NCBI RefSeq assembly: GCF_030704535.1
Contig: NC_081813.1
Coordinates: 776,501-840,500 of the forward strand
DNA length: 64,000 bases
Origin: Vitis vinifera
Lineage: Eukaryota; Streptophyta; Magnoliopsida; Vitales; Vitaceae
Direction: 5' to 3'
The position numbers were made by a program, and so were the translations under genes. This document shows positions 12,735-24,142 of the stretch, piece by piece (position 1 is the first letter of the stretch; every line of letters starts with the position of its first letter). Under the pieces are notes generated by a model that saw nothing but the letters and a program-made list of their open reading frames with translations, did no database searches and was not told the DNA's origin.

Positions 12735-14866
12735 TGTAACGCCCAAGTTTTCATTTTAAAGGGTAATTTAGGAAATTCTTAATAATGATATTAAATTAAT
12801 TAATTAATTAATTTAATAAAATGGAAGATGGCTGAAAAGGTAATTTTACGAATAATACCCTAGGTATAAATAGAAAATTATCTTCTTCCTATTCTTTTTT
12901 GAATCATATTCCTGTTCGCAGAGAGTTTCTAGAGAACGTGAAGTTGAGGTCAGATTTCAAGGTTTGAAGAACAAACCTCTATAGGTAAGTTTCTAACCTC
13001 TATATTATTATTTTAGATTCATTAGTTAATTTCAAGCACATTAGATATATTTTTTTTTGGAAAACCCCAAATCTAGATTAGGGTTAGATTATTTTTTTTA
13101 ATTCGTTTTAATATCAAATAGTGAAAATTTAATATTTTGATTTATTATTGGAATTGGGGAGATCTTAAGTTTTTTTTTTTTTTAGAAAAAAAGAAAATTT
13201 CTGTGAAGATTTCGATTTAGATTAGGGTTAGTTTATTATTATTATTATTATTTTTATTTCGTTTTAATATCAAAATAGTGAAAATTTAAGATTTTGATTT
13301 ATTATTGGAAATTGGAAATTCTTAAGCTTTTAGAAAAAAAAAAAAAAAAAAACCTGGAAGATGCGTGTGCACATTGGAGAATGATTTAAGGATTAAAAGA
13401 AAAAAATAGAGGACGCGTGTGCTCACTAGAATTGGAGAATGAAAAAAAAAATAATATATTATATATATGGGGTGTGGGTGTGTGTACGGATGGAGGGATG
13501 GGTGTTTGGTAGTTAATGTACATATATGTATATATATTATTATATTGACAATAATGGATAAAGTTTATGTTTAAAAAAAAAAAAAAGTTTTAAATAAAAG
13601 AAAGTAAAGTTTTTTTTTGGTATTATAATTATACTAATAATGAGTATAAGTTAATAAATAACATAGAAATTAATTAGTGAAATAAATTCTAGTTTAATTA
13701 AATTAAGTTGTGTCCCAAAAAAAAAAAAAATATTAATTTGAATACCTAAAATTTTAGGATTGACAAACTTGTAATTTTAGATAAATAGTAATGATTATTT
13801 CTCTTATATTTGTTAGGTGGAGAGTAGATTTTCAGGATTATTTTTTTCCAAAGTTTTTGAGGACTTCTTTTGAGGTAAGGGAAGTTAATGTAATATTTAT
13901 AAAATTAAATTATTTCATATGTTATTTTGAATTGTGGAAAATAAAATGATATTTTGTTACCATGCATGGATCAAATTGTTTTGCACTAAATGTTATGTTG
14001 GAATATTTTGTTTTATTTATGACACAAAATATGGAGATATTATGTTGTGTAAATTTGAATACTTGAACAAAAACATCACTCTGGTTTATTTGGCCCTTGT
14101 CAACGGGATATAATAGTTGACTATTCGGTCCTGTCAACGGGATATAATAGTTGACCTTTACATTTCATGGTGGGAATGTAATTGATTTGGACCCTAGCCT
14201 CTAGGGGTTTGGTTAGAGGTTACTAGTACTAGTAGTGTTTGGTTCCGTCCACCAGGAACAATTTGAGGCTAGCCACCCATTTGAAAAGTCCCACCTAACT
14301 GGGCATTTGCTATTTGATAACCAGAGTAATGAAACTTGAATGAATTTGATTGAATCTTATGTGAAAGTGTTTGAATTTGATATGAAATTGGTTGGTTGAA
14401 TTTTGAATATATTGGTATTTTTGGAACTCTGATATTTGATAAGAAAAAAAAAAAAATTGATATCTCCTATTTGAAATGAAAATATTTGATCCATGAATTG
14501 CATTAATATTCCTTATTGGGCTGTGAGCTCATTCCCAATTGTTGAAAATTTTTCAGGTACTCTTAGTTCGGGTGAGGAGTGATGGCTAGGCTAAGGAATG
14601 GTCATCATTAGGATTTGACTTAGGATTTTATGTTGGATTTTGTTTAACTATTAGTTATGTTCATTTGGATCTTTTGATATTTGGAAGTTATTTGGAAATT
14701 GAATTTTGAGGATTTTAGATTTTGTTTCCGCTACTCTGAGCAGGTATTTGGTAATTGGTAACATCCAGTTACAATATGACTGTTTGAGTCAGATTATACT
14801 TTAAGCCTTCGGGTTTGAGGTGTGAAATGACCGTCACGCCCTTGGAGTGGGTCTTGGGGCGTGACA
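12735..14866 (+). mobile_element. Solo LTR of an LTR retrotransposon (fossil)
   Basis: A 2,132-bp unit beginning TGTAACGCCC and ending GGGCGTGACA, flanked on both sides by the 5-bp direct repeat CGGAG (12730-12734 and 14867-14871). The TG...CA ends and the exact target duplication show an LTR insertion that later lost its internal part by LTR-LTR recombination. A TATA-like TATAAATA near 12,865 and a donor-like ATAGGTAAGT near 12,981 fit an LTR promoter and leader. The long LTR suggests a Gypsy-type element; the lineage is inference. Confidence 0.8.
14098..14155 (+). repeat. Short tandem duplication inside the solo LTR
   Basis: The 24-base phrase beginning TGTCAACGGGATATAATAG occurs at 14098-14121 and again at 14132-14155, a period of 34 bases. 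Confidence 0.8.
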
Positions 14867-14871
14867 CGGAG

Positions 14872-15440
14872 CAGGTTGAGACGAACCATGCGTCGGCGTC
14901 GGGGAAGAAGCTGTTCGCGACTTCAGGACGGGGTCGTCTGCATGCTCCAATTTCTACCTCATCCATTTTCTAATAACACTAAAGATTGAAGCTTCCTAAG
15001 GTCTTCAAGACCAGTGAGGACTTGCCCAACAAGACCTGACCAAGACCTGAACTCTAGTGATGCTAAGCTGCCCAGCAAGTTTATACCAACTATTTGCAGG
15101 AATGGTCACGGGATGTTTCAGGGGTGAGAGTAAAAAAAAAACAACGTGGGTTCCCTTAGAAACCTCTGGTTTTTGAGGAAGATCGTATACCTTTTAGAGA
15201 GAAAGCCCCAAAGATGCTGAAACAATGAGGGAGCAGAAGCAAAGTTCCGAAAGCGAAACATTTTCTTGCTAATGTTTATAGAAAAAAAAAAAAAAACAAA
15301 GTATAAAGCAAAGCAACACCATTTTTAGAGTCAAATCAAAGAAACAGAGGAAGAAACCAGCAACACAGGTGGAATACCAACAAATAAATAATCTATAACA
15401 TCCAATGAAATGATACCCAAAAAAAAAAAAAAAATATGAT
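14872..15440 (-). other. Sequence between the solo LTR and a CT-rich block
   Basis: Contains GC-rich sequence immediately beyond the LTR, an LRR-like relic (listed separately) and then A-rich intergenic DNA. A donor-like CAAGTAAGC near 15,450 on the minus strand could belong to an old 5' UTR exon. Confidence 0.3.
14962..15105 (-). pseudogene. Possible leucine-rich-repeat gene relic
   Basis: One minus-strand frame is open for about 48 codons and has the spacing of leucine-rich repeats: LLGSLASLEF, then GLEDLRKLQSLVLLENG. Similar phrasing is found in plant LRR receptor-like proteins. The frame is closed on both sides, no start or membrane segment is visible, and a large LTR insertion lies just downstream. 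Support is pattern-level only. Confidence 0.3.
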
Positions 15441-15770
15441 CCATGGTGAGCTTACTTGAAAAAAAAACACCAGATATCTTCCCCTCGGTCTGCCTTTCCC
15501 TGCTTCTCTTCTTTTCCCGCCTTTTGGTTCCAACTCCCACCTACTCTCCGCTCCCCGTCTCTGCCGATATCCTCCTCCTTTCTTTTCCTTTCTTTCCTTT
15601 TCTTCATTCCTCTGTTCCTCTCTTCCTCAGCAAGCCACTACCTGCTTCCTGCCACCCGTCCCATCTGCCGCCCGAGAGTAGCTCACTTGAGAGCGGTCAG
15701 AGAAACAGCAAAAAAATAATAATCATCCCCCAGAAAACTCCTCCCCTCGGTGGGGGGGTCTACAATATGT
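15441..15770. other. CT-rich block, possibly an old promoter/5' UTR
   Basis: Strongly C/T-rich on the plus strand, open in two frames on that strand because of composition. No domain or start context supports a protein. On the minus strand it would be a GA-rich leader. Confidence 0.35.
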
Positions 15771-17390
15771 TTTTTAATTTAAAATTTGGTTTATATTCTA
15801 AAAAATAATTGTTTAAAGTGTCCTAAAGTTTTATTTGGTTTCCAAATAATTATATAAGAAATTTATGTATTATTTAATTTTTATATAGAAGAGTTAAATC
15901 CATGGAAAAAGTTTATTTTTATAATTTAAATCTATTTTTTATTTTTCTTTTATTTTCCTTCTTTTTTACTTTTTCTGTCGGATTTTCTTTTCTTCCATTT
16001 ACAGTTTACCTTCAACCTTTCAGCAACAAGTATAGCTTAAATATTTGGTAAAGTTGTTAAATCGGAATAAGCATGTCAATAATCAAGGGCGTGTTAAAAA
16101 TTCAGTCAACTTTCTCTATAGTGTAATTAAACACAATCTTTAATTAAATAAATATATAAAAAAAGTAATTTCATTTTTCTATTTTAATTGAATTTCTTAT
16201 TTTAAATTGTCTGATAAACAATCTTAAATATAAATTTAAAAAAATATTATACATAAAAAGGAAAGGAGTTTTATTTAGCATTCAATCACTCATTAAAATT
16301 ACAACAATAGAATTTCTTAAAATGGTTCATTTGGTATGATTATGGACAATTGATAATTAATTTTAAATATTAAAAAAAATTGATCCAAAAAATTAAGTTA
16401 TTTGAAAAATAAGAAATAATTCAAAGTCAATGAGAATCACTTTAACTAATCGGATTGGTGAGAGAAAATTATAATAAAAGTGATTATGAGGAATATATAG
16501 ATTAAGGCTAAAGAAAATTTAAGGAAAATTGCAAGGCAGAAAAATTAGAGGAAAAAAATTAAAAGAAAAGAAAAATGAAGAGAAATTAAAATTCGATTTT
16601 GAAATCCATAATTATTTTTATGTATTACTTCAAACGTGTTTTTCCTTTTCTATATACAGATTAAATAAGTAAGTTTCTAATTAATTTTAATTATTTTTTA
16701 TTTTTTTTATATATATATTTTTTTATGTATAATTGAATATAAGAAAATAAATTTTTTAATATCTTTAAAATTTTTATATAGAGAGCTAAATAAGTAAAAT
16801 AAATTTTAATTAGTATATAAAAATAAATTAACTTTTTTTTGTTCATTTTTTCTTTTCTACTATTTTTCTTTGATATTTTCTTTCTTTACTATTTTTTCTC
16901 AAATTTTTTTGAAAACCAAACATAAATTATGGGTCCATTTGGCAATGCATTTAGAAAGCACTTTTTACATTAAAAGTTTTTTGAAAAAAAAATCAAACAT
17001 TTAACAAAATTTTAAAAAACACTTTAAAAAAAAAATTGTAATGTTTCTTGAAGAAATACTGTATATATAATTCTACTAAAAATGCTTCCCAAAAAAAATA
17101 CTTTTATTAAAAGTATTTTGAATAGAAATATTAGTAAACACAATGCTTTTAACCCTCTTAAAATCATTTCCGAATAATGTTATAATCTGAAATGACCTAA
17201 ATTTAATAAAAATTTCAATTTCTAATGTTATAAAAAAAATTACCTAAAAGTAAGTTGTATGCACACAAAAAGAATACTACCTTTTATAAAAAGTCAATTT
17301 TCACTATAAATAAAATGTAAAAGTAAAATAATTTCTATCAATATAATAATAATAATAATTTTTAGATATGAGCTATACTTTCTTAATCCT
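15771..17390. other. AT-rich intergenic DNA with MITE-like sequence
   Basis: No gene. Around 16,930-17,160 there is 'tttggcaatgcatttagaaagcac...' followed by its approximate inverse, resembling the AT-rich MITEs at 52.1 and 53.5 kb, but the ends could not be placed. Confidence 0.5.
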
Positions 17391-17416
17391 GTTGAGGGTG
17401 GAGTGGAGGTGTTCAA

Positions 17417-17512
17417 AACGCTGCGTTTTGATGACCAATAACAAAACGATGCGTTTTGGAGAGCTGGCCGACGGTTGAAAACGTTATACGCGGACATTGA
17501 AAACGTTATACC
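17417..17512 (+). repeat. Short repeats in the CCX upstream region
   Basis: Two inverted-repeat-like phrases (AAAACGCTGCGTTTTG and AAAACGATGCGTTTTG) are followed by a direct repeat of GAAAACGTTATAC within 30 bases. They lie 310-410 bases upstream of the CCX start codon and could be regulatory or a small repeat insertion. Confidence 0.5.
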
Positions 17513-17824
17513 CATCACAACCAAACAGTCCTTTAGCCTCCCATTCTTTGCGCAGACATTGAAAGAGAAGGTACCATCTTGAAACCCTAATCTTGTCGTT
17601 TTCGTTCAATTTTTGTTGTTGTTTTTCTTCGATTAAGATCAAGAGAAGTCTGCAACTCGTAGAATTTCGTTCAGGTTTCTCCCGATTCAGAAAGAAACTA
17701 GGGTTTCGTTGCTGGTGAATCGAAACCCTAGATTTTTTACTTCTGTTGGCAGAATCGGGTTTTTGAATTCAAGGTTAGAGGCTCCGTAAATAATTTTTGA
17801 GAATTTTTGGGATTAGATCAAAAA

Positions 17825-19798
17825 ATGAAAGAGTTCAATAGTTTGAACCGTACCAGACAACCCCAATTTCGTGCAATTTTGAATGGATTATGTGCCATAG
17901 TCCTATTGTTCTTCTTCTACAACCGGGAAGATATTCTGAGGAATCCTCTCCTCAGGCAATCATCTTCAACTTTTGATAAACCCTGGAGCTCAAGAGATGG
18001 CTTTCACGATCAGCTGAATGGAATGGTGGTAATTCATCGCCGCACTGGTGAAATCGGTGTTAATTCATCGGGTTTGATTGAAGGGTCTGATGATAACAAT
18101 TTGAGTAAAAGCGATCCGGCCTCGTGTTCTGGATTAGTTGATCATGAGGGTTTTGCTAGCAGATGCGAGTTCTTGAAAGCACACCCGCATTGTTCTTCAG
18201 GAGGGTTCTTTGATTACATAAGATTTTTCTATTGTACTTGTGAGAAATTTAGATTCTTGGGTTATGTGATGTTGGGAATTTGGCTTGCTACGTTATTTTA
18301 TCTATTGGGTAACACTGCAGCAGACTACTTCTGCTGTTCGTTAGAGAAGCTCTCAAATCTTTTGAGGCTGCCTCCCACAGTTGCTGGGGTTGCACTCCTT
18401 CCACTCGGAAATGGAGCACCTGATGTGTTTGCAAGTATTGCTGCTTTTGTGGGTAGAGACACTGGTGAGGTTGGACTTAATAGTGTGCTCGGTGGGGCAG
18501 TGTTTGTTACTTGTATTGTTGCTGGGACTGTTTCTTTATGTGTTGCCAACGAGAGAGTTCAGATTGATCGGAGATGCTTCATTAGGGATATATGTTTCTT
18601 CCTATTTACGCTCATTTCTCTTTTAGTGATTTTACTTGTTGGTAAGGTGAGTGTCGTGGGAGCAATTGTGTTTGTTTCAATTTATGGGGTTTATGCTTTT
18701 GCTGTTGCTGCGAATGAGATTTTGAGGAAACATGCACGGAGGTTGAAATTGGATGTCATTACACCTTTGATTCCTGTCAAAGGAAGTATCTTCTCTCAAG
18801 AAGGTGAAGAGGATGATTCTATGTACAGCCCTCTGCTTGATATCGAGACTGAAAGTGATCAGCCCCAACTCCATGCTTCCTTGCCACAGTGGATGTGGGC
18901 TTCAAATGTGGCGATATATTCAAACCAGGCAATAAAGGGTAGTATGGCAGATGGTGAAAGACATTTGTGGGGCTGGACTGATGAGGGCATGGAAAACAAC
19001 CAGCCATTGTTTTCATTCTCTAAGTTTGTTTCACTGGTGGAGATGCCCTTGACAGTGCCAAGGCGGTTAACAATCCCTATAGTTGAGGAAGAAAGATGGT
19101 CAAGGGCATATGCTGTAGCCAGTGCTTCATTGGCTCCTGTTCTTCTTGCATTTTTGTGGAATTCCCAAGACGATGTGAGTTCTCAAGGCATAAACGCCGC
19201 ATATCTTGTTGGTGTTATGGTTGGTTGTAATCTTGGCATTCTTGCATATCGTTACACTGTATCTGATCAGCCACCTCAGAGGTTCTTAATTCTGTGGGTT
19301 TTGGGAGGATTTATAATGAGTATCATCTGGTTCTACATAATTGCAAGTGAGCTTGTTGCTCTGTTGGTGGGATTTGGTGTTATTTTTGGGATTAATCCAT
19401 CTCTCCTTGGATTAACTGTATTGGCATGGGGTAACTCAATGGGTGATTTGATGTCAAATGTTGCACTGGCAATGAATGGTGGGGATGGTGTGCAGATTGC
19501 CTTGTCTGGGTGCTATGCGGGTCCTATGTTCAACACTCTCATTGGTTTGGGGGTCTCGATGCTGCTAGGAGCCTGTTCAAAGAGACCTGGTCCATACATA
19601 GTTCCACAAGACAGTAGCTTGTTTTATACTTTGGGCTTTCTCATATCAGGACTAATCTGGGCACTTGTGGTATTACCTCGAAACGACATGCGTCCTAGCA
19701 AGACATTAGGCGTGGGCCTTATAACCCTCTATATGATATTTCTCACTGTTAGAGTGAGCACGGCTATGGAGTTAATATCAATTGCTGGTCTAAGTTGA
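17825..19798 (+). CDS. Cation/calcium exchanger (CCX3/CCX4-like)
   Basis: A membrane antiporter of the CCX branch of the Ca2+/cation exchanger superfamily, which moves K+, Na+, Ca2+ or Mn2+ against H+ at endomembranes or the plasma membrane. It is one 657-codon exon, as expected for plant CCX genes. I start at the ATG at 17825; a reading frame extends a little upstream but only to a TTG. The two signature alpha repeats are present: [12 protein letters not shown] near residue 195 and [14 protein letters not shown] near residue 535. About a dozen hydrophobic segments are seen, including one near the N-terminus and clusters either side of a long acidic loop ([16 protein letters not shown], about residues 320-400). 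A Cys-containing lumenal stretch precedes the first alpha repeat, as in CCX relatives. Assignment to the family is firm; CCX3 versus CCX4 orthology and the transported ion are inference. Confidence 0.95.
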   Translation: MKEFNSLNRTRQPQFRAILNGLCAIVLLFFFYNREDILRNPLLRQSSSTFDKPWSSRDGFHDQLNGMVVIHRRTGEIGVNSSGLIEGSDDNNLSKSDPASCSGLVDHEGFASRCEFLKAHPHCSSGGFFDYIRFFYCTCEKFRFLGYVMLGIWLATLFYLLGNTAADYFCCSLEKLSNLLRLPPTVAGVALLPLGNGAPDVFASIAAFVGRDTGEVGLNSVLGGAVFVTCIVAGTVSLCVANERVQIDRRCFIRDICFFLFTLISLLVILLVGKVSVVGAIVFVSIYGVYAFAVAANEILRKHARRLKLDVITPLIPVKGSIFSQEGEEDDSMYSPLLDIETESDQPQLHASLPQWMWASNVAIYSNQAIKGSMADGERHLWGWTDEGMENNQPLFSFSKFVSLVEMPLTVPRRLTIPIVEEERWSRAYAVASASLAPVLLAFLWNSQDDVSSQGINAAYLVGVMVGCNLGILAYRYTVSDQPPQRFLILWVLGGFIMSIIWFYIIASELVALLVGFGVIFGINPSLLGLTVLAWGNSMGDLMSNVALAMNGGDGVQIALSGCYAGPMFNTLIGLGVSMLLGACSKRPGPYIVPQDSSLFYTLGFLISGLIWALVVLPRNDMRPSKTLGVGLITLYMIFLTVRVSTAMELISIAGLS

Positions 19799-20504
19799 TC
19801 ATAATTAAAAGGAGCGAGCCTCGTTGATTTATTAACACTTGGAGATAGAGTTGCTAGTCAGCCTGGATTTGGATTTGGATTCAGATTTCTCCAAGTAGCA
19901 GTAACCTTCTTAACCCAGGGAGATGATTATATGGATGAGTTCACTGGTCAGCTTGGCATTGTATCTCAAAGAGGGCTACAGGGATGAGAAAATTCTAGTA
20001 CTGTAATATACTAGCAAGCTATACTGGCAAAGGAGGGGGTCATTGTTTGTATACGTGTATGCAAAGAAAAATCTAATGTTACATTGTGGGATCATGTGTT
20101 TTGTGGATAAATTTGTTGCTTGTTCTTTTGCTTGATTGACTCCTTTTATAATGATAAATGGTTATGCTTTTCCTCAACACCAAAAACACCCTTGCTTCCC
20201 CATCAGGCAGATTTAACTTATTTCTGCCATGGTACTGAGGTGAATTTCTTTTCTAACTCTGCAGAAACATGTTGTATATCCTTGTTGTCTATATTACTAT
20301 AGCTGTTGATGCACATTAGGACTCCACCCTTCTTCTATGTATCTTTGTATTTTTGTATTCTAATGCGGTGAGGAGGACCTTTTCAACAGTATGTTGTTAT
20401 ATAATAACTATTTGGGGGTGGATCCCACATTTTGATTGTGGGCTATTTTGGAAAAACATCAATCCTAGCTAGGATGTCACCAAGTTCGGTTACGCCCATA
20501 TTTA
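19799..20504 (+). other. CCX 3' region
   Basis: The sequence after the CCX stop is of moderate GC to about 20,120 and is probably the 3' UTR. No further gene is visible. Confidence 0.4.
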
Positions 20505-20782
20505 GGTGGTGTTTGTTTTTTTACTTAATTCTAAATAGAATCTTAATGCTTAATAGTGTTAAATGTTAGGTTGTTTGTTTTTGTTATATTTTATTTTTAT
20601 TAAGAATTAAAAAATATAGAAAAATCAATATATTGTTTTTTCTATTTAGAAAAAACTACATATTTTGGCTTTTTCTATTTAGTAAAAAGTTTATAATAAG
20701 TCATGAAAAAGTAGAAAAACAAACAACCTAAATTTTGAAAACAAATTGTTTTAAGCAAAAAGCCAAAAAAACAAATACCACC
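20505..20782. mobile_element. MITE with GGTGGTGTTTGTTT ends
   Basis: A 278-bp unit with terminal inverted repeats, left GGTGGTGTTTGTTTTTTT and right the inverse of AAAAACAAATACCACC, flanked on both sides by TTA. A TTA duplication and 15-20 bp inverted ends fit a Tourist-like (PIF/Harbinger) MITE. The interior has no coding capacity. Related copies lie at 24.8 and 56.9 kb. Confidence 0.65.
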
Positions 20783-20785
20783 TTA

Positions 20786-21400
20786 GTTAATGTTTCGGGT
20801 TTCGAGATCATATTAGTCAATAAATTAAAAAAGTTACTGATTCACGATTTAACAATCCAATAAATGATTTTTAGTTATTAACTCACAGATCAATAGTCAA
20901 ATTGGTTGAACTTTGATTCAATTAGTGACTTATCACGACCTTAATTTTATTAGGGCCATGTCCTTAATTTAACCATGACATCGTCATTCCCAAACCTACA
21001 TTTTCAAAGGTGATTTATCTTTAACAGGGTTATTTTGATTCAACGCAAACAATCACTTTAGCCTCTAATATCCCAAGCAGCCCATGCTAAACCTTCTCCA
21101 ACAAGTAGAAAACTTTGTCCTTCCCATCTCTTCTCACTCCATCTCAACCAACAGCTCCAAAGATCCAAGGATCAACATGGTTGAAGTTGAAGTTAGGTAG
21201 AGCCTCCAAGAAAAGAGGCAATGACCATATGAAAAATATGAGATCACATCAGTCCAAGAATCATACTCATTCATAGTAGTCTAATCTTTGATGTTGAGAA
21301 CCCATGATCCAAATAAAATGCAATTGGCTACAGAATATAAACAAACTATGACGGTTTTTTTGGTTGGCTCATATAATTTTTTTCTTCAAAATTTAATCAT
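20786..21400. other. Intergenic DNA before the first subtilase
   Basis: No gene or clear element. Moderate GC between 20,930 and 21,290, with short frames only. Confidence 0.5.
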
Positions 21401-21725
21401 TATATCATATTTTTCATACCTTAACTTATATTTTTGTTTGCTTGCTTCTGTATTACATGATTAGTAAATCTTTATAATTGGTAAGTAGAATTCTGATAAA
21501 ATCAACAAGTTCATGCCATTATGATTCTTGTCCTTCTCAGTAAAGCCAGGACTTAGCTTCATGCAAATGACCCACTAATTTGATATTTACATTTTGTTTA
21601 AATCACATTTTTTAAAAAAAAATTATTAGTAAGATGACTAGTAATTAAAAAAAAAATACAAATGACAATCAAAATAAAATAAGTATAAATTGTTTTTTAT
21701 GCCCTGTGATCTTAGTACCAACTGG

Positions 21726-21733
21726 TATATAAA
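21726..21733 (+). promoter_or_regulatory. TATA box of the first subtilase gene
   Basis: TATATAAA lies 103 bases upstream of the chosen start codon. The second subtilase has a TATA box in the equivalent place, and the surrounding upstream sequence is shared by both genes. Confidence 0.55.
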
Positions 21734-21835
21734 TGGTAGGAACAAAAAAAATATATCATAAGGCAGTAATGGGATATGCATGCAAATAAGGTCTTGGTTC
21801 CAATTTGTAAGGAGAGAGTCAGAGAACAACAGCCC

Positions 21836-24142
21836 ATGGAGATTCCTTCTCTGCTTTTCTTCCTCCTCCTCCTCTGCCTCTCTCTTGTCTCTGCAGCATT
21901 CTCATCCAACGATTCACAGAATTTCATCGTCCACGTGTCTAAATCTCATAAACCCACTGCCTTCGCCTCCCACCACCAATGGTACGCGTCCATCGTGCAA
22001 TCACTCACCTCCTCAACACAGCCCTCCAGGATTCTCTACAGCTACGAACATGCCGCCACTGGCTTCTCCGCTAGGCTCACCGCCGGTCAGGCGTCGGAGC
22101 TCCGTCGCATCCCTGGTGTCCTGTCCGTGTGGCCGGAACAGGTCCACGAGGTTCACACCACTCACACTCCTCACTTCCTTGGCCTGGCGAACGACTCTGG
22201 CCTTTGGCCAAACTCTGATTATGCTGATGATGTGATTATTGGAGTTCTGGACACTGGAATATGGCCGGAGCTACGGAGTTTCAACGATTCGGAGCTATCT
22301 CCAGTGCCAGAGAGCTGGAAAGGTGTTTGTGAGACCGGGCCTGATTTTCCAGCGTGTAACCGAAAAATCATCGGAGCGAGAACTTTCCACAGAGGATATG
22401 AGAGCGCTCTCGGACGGCAGATTGATGAATCGGAAGAGTCCAAATCACCGAGAGACACAGAGGGGCATGGAACTCATACGGCTTCAACAGCAGCTGGATC
22501 CGTGGTTCAAAACGCCAGTATGTTTGAATACGCAAATGGAGAAGCGAGAGGCATGGCGACAAAAGCTAGGATTGCTGTGTACAAGATCTGTTGGAACCAA
22601 GGCTGTTTGGACTCGGATATACTCGCAGCGATGGATCAAGCAATTGCCGATGGTGTTCATGTCATCTCACTATCCGTTGGCGCCAAAGGCCTAGCTCCTA
22701 AGTACGATCGCGACTCAATCGCGATTGGAGCGTTTGGAGCGATGGAACATGGTGTTATTGTGTCTTGTTCCGTTGGAAATTCTGGCCCCAAACCTTTCAC
22801 CGCCGTAAATATCGCGCCGTGGATTTTAACAGTTGGTGCCTCCACCATTGATAGGGAGTTTCCTGCCGATGTGGTTCTCGGCAACGGTAGAATCTTCAGA
22901 GGTGTGTCACTCTACACTGGGGATCCACTCAATGCCACTCATCTCCCATTAGTTTTGGCCGATGAATGTGGAAGCAGACTTTGCGTGGCTGGAAAACTCA
23001 ATCCCTCTCTAGTTTCTGGAAAAATTGTTGTTTGTGATCGTGGAGGCGGCAAGAGAGTAGAGAAGGGACGCGCCGTTAAACTCGCGGGTGGTGCCGGAAT
23101 GATCCTTGCCAACACTAAGACTACAGGTGAAGAGCTTGTTGCCGACTCACATCTAATCCCGGCGACCATGGTAGGTAAGACTGCCGGCGATGAAATCAAG
23201 CGATATGCAGACTCAAAATCATCTCCAACTGCAACCATTGCCTTCCGAGGAACGGTGATGGGAAATTCTTTACTGGCCCCAAAGGTCGCCTCATTCTCCA
23301 GCCGCGGTCCGAACCGGCTCACCCCAGAAATTCTTAAACCGGATGTCATAGCCCCAGGTGTCAACATTTTGGCCGGTTGGACCGGGTCCAATTCTCCAAC
23401 CGGTTTAGACATGGACGAGAGACGAGTCGAGTTCAATATAATTTCCGGCACGTCCATGGCTTGTCCGCACGTGAGCGGACTGGCTGCTTTGCTTCGCAAA
23501 GCTCACCCTGACTGGTCCCCAGCAGCCATAAAATCTGCGTTAATGACAACAGCTTATAATTCGGACAATTCTGGGAGCCAAATTACCGATCTTGCCACCG
23601 GCAATAAATCAACACCGTTGATTCATGGGTCCGGCCACGTGAACCCCATCGGAGCCCTCGATCCAGGTTTGGTATACGACATTGGTCCCGACGACTACGT
23701 AACCTTCCTTTGCTCCGTTGGATACTCTGAAAACATTGAAATTTTTGTAAGAGACGGTACAAAGGTGAATTGTGATTCGCAGAAGATGAAACCAGGCGAT
23801 CTGAATTACCCATCATTCTCAGTGGTATTCAACGCCGACAGTGCTGTAATTAAACGCGGCAGGGTGGTGAAACACAAGAGGGTGGTTAGAAACGTTGGCA
23901 GTTCGAAGAATGCAGTGTACTCGGTGAAGGTGAATCCTCCGCCATCCGTTAAAATCAATGTTTCACCGAGTAAGCTTGTGTTCACTGAAAAGAATCAAGT
24001 GGCATCGTATGAGGTTACGTTCACTAGCGTTGGAGCTTCTCTCATGACGGAGTTTGGGTCTATAGAATGGACCGATGGGTCCCATAGGGTGAGGAGCCCA
24101 GTGGCCGTCAGGTGGCATAACGATTTAGTGGCTTCGATGTGA
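21836..24142 (+). CDS. SBT1.4: Subtilisin-like serine protease, SBT1.4 type (copy 1)
   Basis: A secreted plant subtilase (S8A) of 768 residues, intronless, closely resembling Arabidopsis SBT1.4 (At3g14067, a senescence-associated subtilase). The frame is open 20 codons further up, but I start at the Met opening a signal peptide (MEIPSLLFFLLLLCLSLVSA). Next come an I9 propeptide (to about residue 110, ending TTHTPHFLGL), the S8 domain with Asp139 (DTGIWPE), His211 (GHGTHTA), oxyanion Asn315 (GNSGP) and Ser540 (GTSMACPHVSG), an inserted PA domain (about 345-470), and a C-terminal fibronectin-III-like domain. All catalytic residues are intact, so it should be active in the cell wall. Relative to copy 2 it lacks two residues at DFPACNRK. 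It is the upstream member of a tandem pair 1.8 kb apart in the same direction. Confidence 0.96.
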   Translation: MEIPSLLFFLLLLCLSLVSAAFSSNDSQNFIVHVSKSHKPTAFASHHQWYASIVQSLTSSTQPSRILYSYEHAATGFSARLTAGQASELRRIPGVLSVWPEQVHEVHTTHTPHFLGLANDSGLWPNSDYADDVIIGVLDTGIWPELRSFNDSELSPVPESWKGVCETGPDFPACNRKIIGARTFHRGYESALGRQIDESEESKSPRDTEGHGTHTASTAAGSVVQNASMFEYANGEARGMATKARIAVYKICWNQGCLDSDILAAMDQAIADGVHVISLSVGAKGLAPKYDRDSIAIGAFGAMEHGVIVSCSVGNSGPKPFTAVNIAPWILTVGASTIDREFPADVVLGNGRIFRGVSLYTGDPLNATHLPLVLADECGSRLCVAGKLNPSLVSGKIVVCDRGGGKRVEKGRAVKLAGGAGMILANTKTTGEELVADSHLIPATMVGKTAGDEIKRYADSKSSPTATIAFRGTVMGNSLLAPKVASFSSRGPNRLTPEILKPDVIAPGVNILAGWTGSNSPTGLDMDERRVEFNIISGTSMACPHVSGLAALLRKAHPDWSPAAIKSALMTTAYNSDNSGSQITDLATGNKSTPLIHGSGHVNPIGALDPGLVYDIGPDDYVTFLCSVGYSENIEIFVRDGTKVNCDSQKMKPGDLNYPSFSVVFNADSAVIKRGRVVKHKRVVRNVGSSKNAVYSVKVNPPPSVKINVSPSKLVFTEKNQVASYEVTFTSVGASLMTEFGSIEWTDGSHRVRSPVAVRWHNDLVASM

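Noticed and set aside
15443-15808. Open plus-strand frames of about 90-120 codons
   Set aside because: Caused by C/T-rich composition; two frames are open at once and no motif or start context supports either.
17807-17824. An upstream extension of the CCX frame by six codons
   Set aside because: It begins with TTG, not ATG; the first ATG at 17825 is the natural start.
21776-21835. A 20-codon N-terminal extension of subtilase copy 1
   Set aside because: The Met at 21836 opens a clear signal peptide and aligns with the start of copy 2.
21780-22694. Overlapping long frames in other phases within both subtilases, on both strands
   Set aside because: They are shadows of GC-rich codons in a well-supported gene and have no domain content.
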